This document shows, one piece after another, positions 15,280-22,171 of a DNA stretch of 26,619 nt. The notes beneath the pieces were generated by a model. It was not told the DNA's origin, did not search any database, and worked only from the letters and a program-made list of their open reading frames with translations. The DNA comes from an uncultured Pseudomonas sp. (GTDB taxonomy: Bacteria; Pseudomonadota; Gammaproteobacteria; Pseudomonadales; Pseudomonadaceae), in NCBI RefSeq assembly GCF_946886105.1, contig NZ_CAMPHV010000057.1:1-26619 (forward strand), in the 5' to 3' direction. Numbering within the stretch: the first letter of the stretch is position 1; each line of letters begins with the position of its first letter. The position numbers were made by a program, and so were the translations under genes.

Positions 15280-16470
15280 ATGCAAGTGCTTGACCGCCGT
15301 AAAGCGCTATCGATCCACCCGCTGTGGCGGTTGGGGTTCAGGCCTTTGTTTCTCGGCGGTTGCCTGTTCGCTTTGTTCGCGGTGCCGCTGTGGTTGGCGG
15401 CATTGAGCGGTTGGCTCGGTGAGTGGCACCCGGCCGGCGGTTGGTTGGTATGGCACCGGCACGAGTTATTGTTCGGCTTTGCCATGGCCATAGTTGCCGG
15501 CTTTCTGTTGTCCGCGGTACAGACCTGGACTGGCCGGCCGGGGCTGCATGGCCGTCCTCTGTTGCTGTTGGCGGGCGTCTGGCTGCTGGCGCGGTTGGCT
15601 TGGCTGAGCGATCTCCCGCTGGCGTGGCTGAGCGTGCTGGAGCTGGCCTTCCCGCTGGCGATGGCGGCTGTCATGGCGTGCACGCTGTGGCTGGTGCGGC
15701 AAAAGCGCAATTATCCGGTGGTGGCGCTGTTGCTGCTGTTGGCGGCGGTCGATGGCTTGTCGTTGGTCGGCCTGGCGAACGCCGATGAGGGGCTGCAGCG
15801 CCAAGCGGTATTGGCCGGGGTTTGGCTGGTGGCGGCGATGATGGGGTTGATCGGTGGGCGGGTGATTCCCTTTTTCACCCAGCGCGGCCTCGGTCGGGTC
15901 AATGCGGTGCAGCCCTGGTCGTGGCTCGATTGGCTGTTGCTGCTCGGCTCCGTGGCGGTGGCGGTTTTACATGTGGCGGGTTTCGCACTACAGGCCGGTG
16001 GCATGTACGGGGTGTTGTTCGCCTTGTTGGCGCTCGGCCATGGGCTGCGCCTGTGGCGTTGGTACGACGCGGGTGCCTGGCGCGTGCCGTTGCTCTGGTC
16101 GCTGCACCTGGCTTACGCCTGGCTGGCCCTCGCTTGTCTGGGGATGGCGCTCTGGCATTTCGGGCTGTTGAGCGGCCAGAGCCAGGCGCTGCACGCCTTG
16201 ACCGTCGGCGCCATGGGCGGCTTGATCCTGGCCATGATCGCCCGCGTCAGCCTGGGCCATACCGGACGCATGTTGACCCCGCCGAAGGGGATGAACCTGG
16301 CGTTTGTCCTGCTGCACCTGGGCGCGCTGAGCCGCGTCGGATTGATCGAGATCTGGCCGTTCTGGGGCCTGTGGCTGGCGGCCGCTTGTTGGGCGCTGGC
16401 GTTCGCCTTGTTCGTCTGGCGCTACGGCCCGATGCTGTGCAGTGCGCGCGTCGATGGGCATCCGGGCTAA
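15280..16470 (+). CDS. nnrS: NnrS family haem-copper membrane protein
   Basis: A 396-residue integral membrane protein with about 12 hydrophobic segments covering nearly its whole length. Family signatures: WRLGFRPLFLGG near the N-terminus, WHRHELLFGFAMAIVAGFLL in the second segment, GGRVIPFFTQRGL mid-protein, and HALTVGAMGGLILAMIARVS followed by LGHTGR. NnrS proteins bind haem and copper and protect cells from nitrosative stress, apparently by limiting damage to iron-containing enzymes rather than consuming NO. The start is ATG at 15280 with AAGGAG 6 nt upstream; an upstream in-frame ATG lacks a ribosome site. The CopD-like gene follows 15 nt after the stop. NorR sites upstream predict induction by NO. 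Confidence 0.95.
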   Translation: MQVLDRRKALSIHPLWRLGFRPLFLGGCLFALFAVPLWLAALSGWLGEWHPAGGWLVWHRHELLFGFAMAIVAGFLLSAVQTWTGRPGLHGRPLLLLAGVWLLARLAWLSDLPLAWLSVLELAFPLAMAAVMACTLWLVRQKRNYPVVALLLLLAAVDGLSLVGLANADEGLQRQAVLAGVWLVAAMMGLIGGRVIPFFTQRGLGRVNAVQPWSWLDWLLLLGSVAVAVLHVAGFALQAGGMYGVLFALLALGHGLRLWRWYDAGAWRVPLLWSLHLAYAWLALACLGMALWHFGLLSGQSQALHALTVGAMGGLILAMIARVSLGHTGRMLTPPKGMNLAFVLLHLGALSRVGLIEIWPFWGLWLAAACWALAFALFVWRYGPMLCSARVDGHPG

Positions 16471-16485
16471 CAGGGGCGGTCGCTC

Positions 16486-16929
16486 ATGAGTTACGGCGTT
16501 CTGCTCACCTTGCACCTGTTCGCCGCGCTGATCTTCATCGGCACGGTGTTCTTCGAGGTGCTGATTCTGGAAGGCGTACGTAAGCAGGTGCCGGTCGAGG
16601 CCATGCGCGTGTTGGAACGCGCCATCGGCCGGCGCGCAAGACGCCTGATGCCCTGGGTGTTGCTGACATTGTTCGGCGCCGGGCTGGGCATGCTCTGGCT
16701 GCGTTACCTACCGGCGCTGAGTGCGCCCTTGGCGTCGTCTTTCGGCACCTTGTTGCTGCTCAAACTGGTGCTCGCGGCCAGCGTGCTCGGGCATTTCTTC
16801 AGTGCCATGTGGCTATTCGCAAGCAGGCGCATGAATGGGCGATATCTGCGCATTCTTCATCTCAGCCTGTTCGCGCATATGCTCGGCATCGTGCTCTTGG
16901 CCAAGGGCATGTTTTATTTGAGTTGGTGA
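16486..16929 (+). CDS. Small four-helix membrane protein, CopD-like
   Basis: A 147-residue protein with four predicted transmembrane helices, at about 4-28, 54-74, 86-110 and 120-144. It resembles the short CopD-family or DUF-type membrane proteins found beside nnrS in pseudomonads. Histidines lie inside or at the ends of helices (LTLHLF in helix 1, VLGHFF in helix 3, ILHLSLFAH in helix 4) and could bind haem or copper. Its ATG is 15 nt after the nnrS stop with a purine-rich GGGGCGG upstream, so it is almost certainly cotranscribed with nnrS. A role as NnrS partner or in metal supply is inferred from position only. The copper-import role of true CopD should not be assumed. Confidence 0.8.
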   Translation: MSYGVLLTLHLFAALIFIGTVFFEVLILEGVRKQVPVEAMRVLERAIGRRARRLMPWVLLTLFGAGLGMLWLRYLPALSAPLASSFGTLLLLKLVLAASVLGHFFSAMWLFASRRMNGRYLRILHLSLFAHMLGIVLLAKGMFYLSW

Positions 16930-16939
16930 CGGGACTGCA

Positions 16940-16968
16940 GGGTGGACAATGCTTCGCCATGTTCACCC
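16940..16968. repeat. Hairpin repeat after the nnrS operon
   Basis: GGGTGGACAATG and CATGTTCACCC form an imperfect stem around the short loop CTTCG, 10 nt after the CopD-like stop. This GGGTGGAC.../...CACCCTAC palindrome resembles a common dispersed Pseudomonas repeat. No T-run follows, so terminator function is uncertain. Confidence 0.5.
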
Positions 16969-16983
16969 TACGAAAAGCGTGGT

Positions 16984-17266
16984 CCGTAGTCCGGATGCAA
17001 GCCGGGAACAATCTGCGCCTGCACCATCGCTCCCCGGATTGCGCCACAGGCTTATTCGGGCTACGGGATTGTGGCTAGTCGATGGCTCCACGCCGGCCCT
17101 GTAGCCCGAATAAGCGCAAGCGCAATCCGGGGGGCACTCTGCCTGCGCTCAACTCCGCTGGATCAACCAAATATTCGCGATTAGCAGCCCGTAACCCGGA
17201 TGCAAGCCGGGAACAAGCTGCGCCTGCACCATCGCTTCCCGAATTGCGCCACTGGTTTATTCGGGC
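16984..17266. repeat. Pair of about 80-bp direct repeats with an inverted fragment between
   Basis: Copy 1 (about 16984-17067) and copy 2 (about 17188-17266) share most of their sequence: both hold GGATGCAAGCCGGGAACAA, GCGCCTGCACCATCGCT and a TTATTCGGGC end. Between them (17100-17131) lies an inverted piece, GTAGCCCGAATAAGCG followed by CGCAATCCGG. The unit is bounded by CGTAGTCCGG and CGGGCTACGG and is typical of dispersed Pseudomonas palindromic repeats. Copy 2 overlaps the last codons and stop of ytfE. No gene is seen in 16930-17256. Confidence 0.7.
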
Positions 17267-17946
17267 GTCGGCATGGGTTGCGGCTTTAGGGCATTAACGA
17301 ACAGCACGTTGTTTTCCAGGTGGATGTGCTGCATCAAGTCGCTGCGCAGTTCCTGCAACCCGCGATACAGCGCGCGCCAGGTGTTGCAGGCATCCTCCGG
17401 TGGGGTGATGTGCGCGGTGAGGCCGAGCAGGCGGTCCAGGGCCGCGCCGTGGTGGTCATGTTCGAAGCGCATGACCGCGATCGGCGCCGCGGCTTGTCTG
17501 CCGAAGCCCTCCAGCAACATCGGGAAGAGTATCTGTTCCTCCTTGAGCATATGGCTCTCGAGCTCCTGCTGCATTTCGCGCAGGTGGTCCGCCAGGCCGT
17601 TGGGGCAATCGCGGCGTTCGCCGTGCACCTGCTCCACGCGGCTGGCCAGGCGAATCAATTCGGGCAGCTGTTCGCGGTGGCAGGCGTGGTAGCGGTTGAG
17701 GATATGGGCGATCAGCAGGTGGCTGGGTTCGAGCCGCCAATCGTGCACCGAGCCTTTGCGTGCGTGCAGCGCGCCCAGTTCCGCGGCGAGCTTCTCCGGC
17801 TCCAGGCCACGCCGCTCGGCGGCTTGACGCAGGCTTTGCTGACCGCCGCAACAAAAGTCCAGATCGAAGGTGTGAAACAGACGCGTGGCGCCGGGAATGT
17901 CGCAGGCGAGGTTGCCGAGGGTTTGTTCCAGCAGATGGTTGTGCAT
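17257..17946 (-). CDS. ytfE: Iron-sulfur cluster repair di-iron protein (YtfE/ScdA/RIC; NorA/DnrN type)
   Basis: A 229-residue cytoplasmic di-iron protein linked to repair of Fe-S clusters and handling of NO after nitrosative stress. Seen: an N-terminal ScdA-type segment with the Cys-Cys pair (FDLDFCCGG, Cys32-33) and a hemerythrin-like domain. All di-iron ligands known in E. coli YtfE have counterparts here: His87, His132, Glu136, His163, His207 and Glu211 (motifs RYH, SHMLKEE, FEHDHH, QHIHLEN). The start is ATG at 17946 with AAGGA upstream; the longer open frame has no family match. It is divergent from norR, the same pairing as norR-norA in Ralstonia, and preceded by a strong sigma54 promoter and three NorR sites. 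Its final codons and stop lie in a repeat. Confidence 0.95.
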   Translation of the reverse strand: MHNHLLEQTLGNLACDIPGATRLFHTFDLDFCCGGQQSLRQAAERRGLEPEKLAAELGALHARKGSVHDWRLEPSHLLIAHILNRYHACHREQLPELIRLASRVEQVHGERRDCPNGLADHLREMQQELESHMLKEEQILFPMLLEGFGRQAAAPIAVMRFEHDHHGAALDRLLGLTAHITPPEDACNTWRALYRGLQELRSDLMQHIHLENNVLFVNALKPQPMPTPE

Positions 17947-18013
17947 GGTGGTTTTCCTTGGGCGCTGAAAAGTCGGTGAATCGACCGAGAGTTGATCGGT
18001 GTCATGGGTCGAT

Positions 18014-18029
18014 AGCAGCACTCGTGCCA
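18014..18029 (-). promoter_or_regulatory. Sigma54 (-24/-12) promoter of ytfE
   Basis: Read on the minus strand, TGGCACGAGTGCTGCT matches the sigma54 consensus TGGCACG-N4-TTGCW at every defined position except one (C for the first T of TTGC). The GG and GC have the required spacing. Transcription would start near 18003, giving a leader of about 57 nt before the ytfE ATG. NorR is a sigma54 activator, so the pairing is expected. Confidence 0.85.
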
Positions 18030-18069
18030 TGCTCAAGTCATTGAAAATTCATGATTATTTCTTAGGTGT

Positions 18070-18127
18070 GGTTGATAACACCTTGATCTGACAGGGTTTT
18101 AACCACCAAATCGGGGTGATAAATACC
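18070..18127. promoter_or_regulatory. Three NorR-type sites between ytfE and norR
   Basis: Three exact GGT-N7-ACC sites occur at 18070-18082 (N7 TGATAAC), 18095-18107 (TTTAACC) and 18115-18127 (GATAAAT). Start-to-start spacings are 25 and 20. They lie about 41 nt upstream of the ytfE -24 element, the normal place for an enhancer. The last site ends on the base before the norR ATG at 18128 and covers its ribosome site, so bound NorR should also limit its own expression. Confidence 0.85.
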
Positions 18128-19657
18128 ATGCTGGAAGCCAGCCTTCTCGCCGACCTGACTGTCGAACTGGCCAATGCCGTGCGCCTGCAACGCTTGGTGC
18201 ATACGCTGCGCGAGCACTTTGCTTGCGGCGCGGTCGGCCTGCTGCGCCTGGACGGCGACAGCCTGCGCCCGGTGGCCGCGGTCGGTCTGGTGCACGAGGC
18301 CCTCGGCCGGCGTTTCGTGATCGCCCAGCACCCGCGGCTGGCGGCGATCATGGCGACCCGCGAACCCACCTGGTTCGAGCCGGACAGCCGCCTGCCGGAC
18401 CCCTACGACGGCCTGCTCGACAACCATGTCGGTGAGCCCTTGCCGGTGCACGATTGCATGGGCGTGAGCCTCTATGTCGAGGGCCAGCTATGGGGCGCGC
18501 TGACCCTCGATGCCTTGCATGCCGATACCTTCGGCAGCGACGCCCGGCGTGATCTGCAGCGCTACAGCCTGATGGTCGAAGCGGCGATCCGGGTGACCCG
18601 CCTGGAGCAGGAAAACCGTGGTTTGCGCCTGTCGCGCAGTGCGCTGCAAAGCGCTCCGATGCCGCTCGAGAACAGCGAAATCCTCGGCCAGAGCCAGGCC
18701 ATCCGCCAATTGCTGGGCGAGCTGGAAGTGGTCGCCGATTCGGAACTGCCGGTGCTGCTGCTGGGCGAAACCGGGGTCGGCAAAGAACTCTTCGCCCGTC
18801 ACTTGCACAGCCTGTCGCGGCGGCGCAACAAGCCGCTGATCCAGGTGAATTGCGCGGCGTTGCCGGAATCGCTGGCCGAAAGCGAGTTGTTCGGCCACGT
18901 CAAAGGCGCCTTTTCCGGCGCCACCACCGATCGTCCAGGGCGTTTCGATGCGGCCAACGGCGGCACCCTGTTGCTCGACGAGGTCGGCGAATTGCCCCTG
19001 AGCGTGCAGGCCAAGTTGCTGCGCACCTTGCAGAACGGCGAAATTCAACGCCTGGGCGCGGACAAGCCGCTGCACGTCGACGTGCGGGTCATCGCGGCGA
19101 CCAACCGGCACCTGCCGGACAGCATTCGCGACGGACATTTCCGCGCCGATCTCTACCATCGGTTGTCGGTGTATCCGGTGCCGATTCCGCCGTTGCGCGA
19201 GCGCGGCAACGATGTGCTGATGCTCGCCGGGCACTTTCTCGAACTCAATCGCGCACGCCTGGGTTTGCGCAGCATGCGCCTGTCGCCCGCGGCGGAGCGG
19301 GCCCTGCTGGCCTATCCATGGCCGGGCAACGTACGCGAACTGGAACACGTGATCAGCCGCGCCGCGCTGAAACTGCTCAGCCGCGGCGCCAGTCGCACGC
19401 AGATACTCAGCCTGGAACCCGAGCTGCTCGACCTCGACAGCTCGATCCGTCAAAGCAGCGCGGCGGACGCGATAACGACCCTCGACCCGGCACCGGCCGC
19501 GGCCTGTTCGATGCGCGAAGCGGTGGAGGCCTGCCAGCGGCGCAGCATCGTGCAGGCCTTGGAAGCGTGTGCCGACAATTGGGCCAGCGCGGCGCGCATG
19601 CTCGACCTCGACCCGAGCAACCTGCATAAGCTGGCGCGCCGTCTGGGCTTGAAATAA
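18128..19657 (+). CDS. norR: NO-sensing sigma54-dependent activator NorR
   Basis: A 509-residue regulator with three domains. The N-terminal GAF domain (about 1-165) keeps the residues that hold the non-haem iron in E. coli NorR: Arg70 in HPRL, Asp91 and Asp94 in LPDPYDG, and Cys110 in VHDCMG. The central AAA+ domain has Walker A GETGVGKE (213-220), the sigma54-contact loop GAFSGA (260-265) and Walker B LLLDE (281-285). The C-terminal Fis-type helix-turn-helix is at about 482-509. NO binding to the iron relieves repression of the ATPase. The loop reads GAFSGA instead of the usual GAFTGA. The chosen start is ATG at 18128; a GTG at 18116 is also in frame. Divergent ytfE and nearby nnrS are the likely targets. 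FhpR of P. aeruginosa is a close relative. Confidence 0.94.
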   Translation: MLEASLLADLTVELANAVRLQRLVHTLREHFACGAVGLLRLDGDSLRPVAAVGLVHEALGRRFVIAQHPRLAAIMATREPTWFEPDSRLPDPYDGLLDNHVGEPLPVHDCMGVSLYVEGQLWGALTLDALHADTFGSDARRDLQRYSLMVEAAIRVTRLEQENRGLRLSRSALQSAPMPLENSEILGQSQAIRQLLGELEVVADSELPVLLLGETGVGKELFARHLHSLSRRRNKPLIQVNCAALPESLAESELFGHVKGAFSGATTDRPGRFDAANGGTLLLDEVGELPLSVQAKLLRTLQNGEIQRLGADKPLHVDVRVIAATNRHLPDSIRDGHFRADLYHRLSVYPVPIPPLRERGNDVLMLAGHFLELNRARLGLRSMRLSPAAERALLAYPWPGNVRELEHVISRAALKLLSRGASRTQILSLEPELLDLDSSIRQSSAADAITTLDPAPAAACSMREAVEACQRRSIVQALEACADNWASAARMLDLDPSNLHKLARRLGLK

Positions 19658-19675
19658 GCCTGGTCCCTGGCCAAG

Positions 19676-19689
19676 TTGACGCAGGTCAA
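19676..19689 (+). promoter_or_regulatory. Anr/Dnr (FNR-type) box before the HemN-like gene
   Basis: TTGAC GCAG GTCAA is a perfect palindrome of the FNR/Anr/Dnr class. Its centre at 19682.5 lies about 40-46 nt before the expected start, given a possible -10 TGTATT at 19717-19722. That is the geometry of a class II activated promoter. It predicts induction under low oxygen or denitrifying conditions. Confidence 0.75.
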
Positions 19690-19748
19690 GGAGCTTTTGC
19701 ACGAACCCCCGGACACTGTATTCATGTGCTCATGCCGGGGGAGAGCAG

Positions 19749-21125
19749 ATGTTCGAATCCATCGACTGGGACAGCGAACCGCTCAACCGCTATGCCTATA
19801 GCGGCTTCAGCTATGGCGGCTATCCCGATAGCGGCACCTTCCATCACCGGGTCGGTTCGCTGGATCTGCTGCGCGCCTTGCGCAGCAGTCGGCAGGCGCA
19901 GCGACCGCTGTCCTTGGCCGTGCGCTTGCCCAGCCGGCGCGCGCTCGGCCATGGCCGCGAGGACGGCTTGGCCGATGCGGTCGGTGTTTACCTGCAACGT
20001 TTACAGCGCGAAATCGACCTGATCGGTTGCCACCTGGGGCAACCGCAACGCGTCGAGCAATTTCACCTGGCCGGCGCCAATGTGCTCGACGCCGACGCGC
20101 TGCGGCGGCTGATGGCCCATCTGCGCATGCGCTTCAGCCTGCTGGATTACGACTCCGGCGATTACGCCATCGAGATCGAGCAGGCGCATACCAGCTGGGC
20201 GACCATGGGCCTGTTGCGCGAGCTGGGTTTCAACCACGTCAGTATCGGCGTGGCAGACGCGGAGAGCAGCGGCGGCGGGGCGATCGCATTGCAGAATCCA
20301 CGGCAGATCCGTTCGCTGATCGACGCCGCGCGGGCCTTGCACTATCGCTCGGTGAACATCGAACTGGGCTACGGCCGCGTCTGGCAAACCCGGGCCAGTT
20401 TCGCCCGCAAGGTCGCCGCCATCGTCGAGTTGCAGCCGGGCAGGGTGACCCTGTTCGACTACGCCGAGCCGCCACTGCGTTATTGGCCGCAGCGGCGTTT
20501 TTCCACGCGGGGCTTGTCCAGTCGCGAGGATAAGGCGGCGATGCGCCGTCTCGGTGTCGAGCAACTGAGCCTCGCCGGTTACCGCTATATCGGAACGGGG
20601 TTGTTCGCGTTGCCCGAGGACGACCTGGCGATCGCCCAGGAGAACGGCCACCTGCGGCGCACCTGCCAGGGCTTCAGCCAACACGCCGATTACGACCAGA
20701 TCGGCCTCGGCGTGGCCGCGATCAGCCAGGTCGGCGATCTCTATGCGCAGAACAGTCGCGACCTGCTGCGCTATCAGCGGCAACTGGAAATGGGCCAGCT
20801 GGCGACCAGCCGCGGTTTGCGTTGCGGGTTCGACGACCGCCTGCGGCGCGCGTTGGTCGATAGCCTGATGTGTAACTTCGCCGTGGACATAGGCGCCATC
20901 GAAGCGCGCTTCGGCGTGTGCCTGCGCGACTATTTCGCCTCGGCCTGGCCGTTGCTGGAGCAGATGGCCGGCGACGGCTTGCTAACGCTCAGCCGCGAGC
21001 GCATTGAGCTTTCCGCCATCGGCCGGTTGACCATGGGCGCGGTGTGCAAAGCCTTCGAACACCAGCTCGCCGCGCCGCACGGGTGTGCAGCAACCCGAGC
21101 GTTGAGCCTGCGCGAGTGCGAATAG
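19749..21125 (+). CDS. HemN-family protein lacking the radical-SAM cysteines
   Basis: A 458-residue protein, the same length as oxygen-independent coproporphyrinogen III oxidase (HemN), and alignable from end to end by memory of E. coli HemN. Matching stretches include RYAYSGFSYGGYP (14-26), RPLSLAVRLP (52-61), NIELGYG (203-209), YRYIGTGLFALPEDDLAIAQ (278-297), GLGVAAISQVGDLYAQN (319-335) and SLMCNF (372-377). Where HemN has FCxxxCxxCGC, this protein has SRRALGHGRED (62-72), with no cysteine. The GGGTP motif has become AGANV (109-113), the Q of GVQDF is Ala, and the D of NIDLIYG is Glu. It therefore should not bind the 4Fe-4S cluster or do radical-SAM chemistry. The frame is intact, with the ribosome site GGGGGAG and an Anr/Dnr box. 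It is probably a regulated pseudoenzyme; the real hemN should be elsewhere. Confidence 0.88.
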   Translation: MFESIDWDSEPLNRYAYSGFSYGGYPDSGTFHHRVGSLDLLRALRSSRQAQRPLSLAVRLPSRRALGHGREDGLADAVGVYLQRLQREIDLIGCHLGQPQRVEQFHLAGANVLDADALRRLMAHLRMRFSLLDYDSGDYAIEIEQAHTSWATMGLLRELGFNHVSIGVADAESSGGGAIALQNPRQIRSLIDAARALHYRSVNIELGYGRVWQTRASFARKVAAIVELQPGRVTLFDYAEPPLRYWPQRRFSTRGLSSREDKAAMRRLGVEQLSLAGYRYIGTGLFALPEDDLAIAQENGHLRRTCQGFSQHADYDQIGLGVAAISQVGDLYAQNSRDLLRYQRQLEMGQLATSRGLRCGFDDRLRRALVDSLMCNFAVDIGAIEARFGVCLRDYFASAWPLLEQMAGDGLLTLSRERIELSAIGRLTMGAVCKAFEHQLAAPHGCAATRALSLRECE

Positions 21126-21613
21126 CGTTGTTGGAGCGTGGCAGGGGCTTCAGCCGCGAATACCGTTGTCGGGTTACGCGGCAGCGTAAATCGCGGGGTG
21201 GCCAGCGCCATGCCGATTGCCGCTAACCCGACCTACGCCAGCATCGTTCCAGCGCCCGCGACCTTGCGACGCCGCCCGTAGGATGGGTTAGCCGCCAACA
21301 GGGTATTCAGGTAAGTCATCCCTCCATGCGCGGCGTAACCCATCATGGCGCACCGCGAATGCCGCTGTCGGACGTGGGAGGGGCTTCAGCCGCGATTGCC
21401 ACCGTTGAAAACTCACCGCTAAAGCGCTTCCGACAGATTCAGGTTGATCTCGTCGTTTCGGTCTATGCCCGCGACCTTGCGTCGCAGCAGCGCCCGAAGC
21501 CCGGTACGCCGGGGCTCGCGGCCCCCTTGGCGCGAGGGCATACCTCCAACGAGGAATAGGCCGCGCCGGGGCGCCGATGCAGTCTGCCGACACACCCAAT
21601 GGAGGCTTTGCGC
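21126..21613. repeat. Repeat-rich intergenic region before moaB
   Basis: No gene is seen in this 488-bp gap. It holds two identical 17-bp copies of AGGGGCTTCAGCCGCGA (21143-21159 and 21379-21395), each with an inner GGCT/AGCC palindrome, the usual Pseudomonas REP core. It also holds an inverted pair GTCGGGTTA (21168-21176) and TAACCCGAC (21224-21232), and an inverted pair TAGGATGGGTTAGCCG (about 21279-21294) and CGGCGTAACCCATC (about 21331-21344). The part from 21400 to 21600 shows no structure I recognise. No FNR-type box or sigma54 element was found for moaB. Confidence 0.6.
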
Positions 21614-22171
21614 ATGGCTCATTTATCGAGTGCCGATTTCCAATCGTTGCGTATCGCGGTATTGACCGTTAGCGACACCCGTAGCCTGGCGACCGATACG
21701 TCCGGGCAGACCTTGATCGACGGCCTGGAGGCCGCCGGCCATGCCCTCGTCGAGCGTGCTCTGGTGATCGACGACATCTGGCAGATCCGCGCCCAGCTGT
21801 GCGCCTGGATCGCCGACCCCTTGGTGCAGGTGGTGTTGATCACCGGCGGCACTGGTTTCACCGCCCGCGACAACACCCCGCAAGCGGTGGCGCCCTTGCT
21901 GGACAAGCAGGTCGATGGCTTCGGCGAGCTGTTCCGCCAGGTCTCCCTGGCGGAGATCGGCACCTCCAGCCTGCAATCGCGCGCCCTGGCCGGGATCAGC
22001 AACGGCGTACTGATCTGCTGCTTGCCCGGCTCGCCGAACGCCTGCCGCACGGCTTGGCAGAAGATTCTTTGCGAACAATTGGACAGCCGTACCGGCCCGT
22101 GCAATTTCGTCGCCCATCTCAAACGTCTGGCCGATCAGCCCCAGGTGCGGCTCTGCGGAGCCCGTTCATGA
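21614..22171 (+). CDS. moaB: Molybdenum cofactor protein MoaB
   Basis: A 185-residue MoaB/MogA-type protein that adenylylates molybdopterin before metal insertion, or stands in for MogA. Seen: VLTVSDTR (17-23), the molybdopterin-binding motif ITGGTGFTARD (76-86) and LPGSPNACR (137-145). These are the family hallmarks; the length is slightly above that of E. coli MoaB. The start is ATG at 21614 with GGAGG 8 nt upstream; an in-frame ATG five codons earlier lacks a ribosome site. It overlaps moeA by 4 nt (ATGA), so the two are coupled. Moco made here would serve anaerobic enzymes such as nitrate reductase, which fits the surrounding low-oxygen genes. Confidence 0.94.
   Translation: MAHLSSADFQSLRIAVLTVSDTRSLATDTSGQTLIDGLEAAGHALVERALVIDDIWQIRAQLCAWIADPLVQVVLITGGTGFTARDNTPQAVAPLLDKQVDGFGELFRQVSLAEIGTSSLQSRALAGISNGVLICCLPGSPNACRTAWQKILCEQLDSRTGPCNFVAHLKRLADQPQVRLCGARS

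Noticed and set aside
18072..18087. Anr/Dnr box in the norR-ytfE interval (TTGATAACACCTTGATC)
   Set aside because: It is a direct TTGAT repetition, not the TTGAT-N4-ATCAA palindrome; the GGT-N7-ACC sites explain the segment better.
19706..19741. CCCCCGG / CCGGGGG stem that could hide the ribosome site of the HemN-like gene
   Set aside because: With the start expected near 19724-19729 from the Anr/Dnr box, the left arm lies upstream of the transcript, so it would not fold in the mRNA. It would matter only if a longer transcript from norR is made.
21288..21622. Small minus-strand frames before moaB
   Set aside because: No ribosome sites or recognisable domains, and they run through palindromic repeats.
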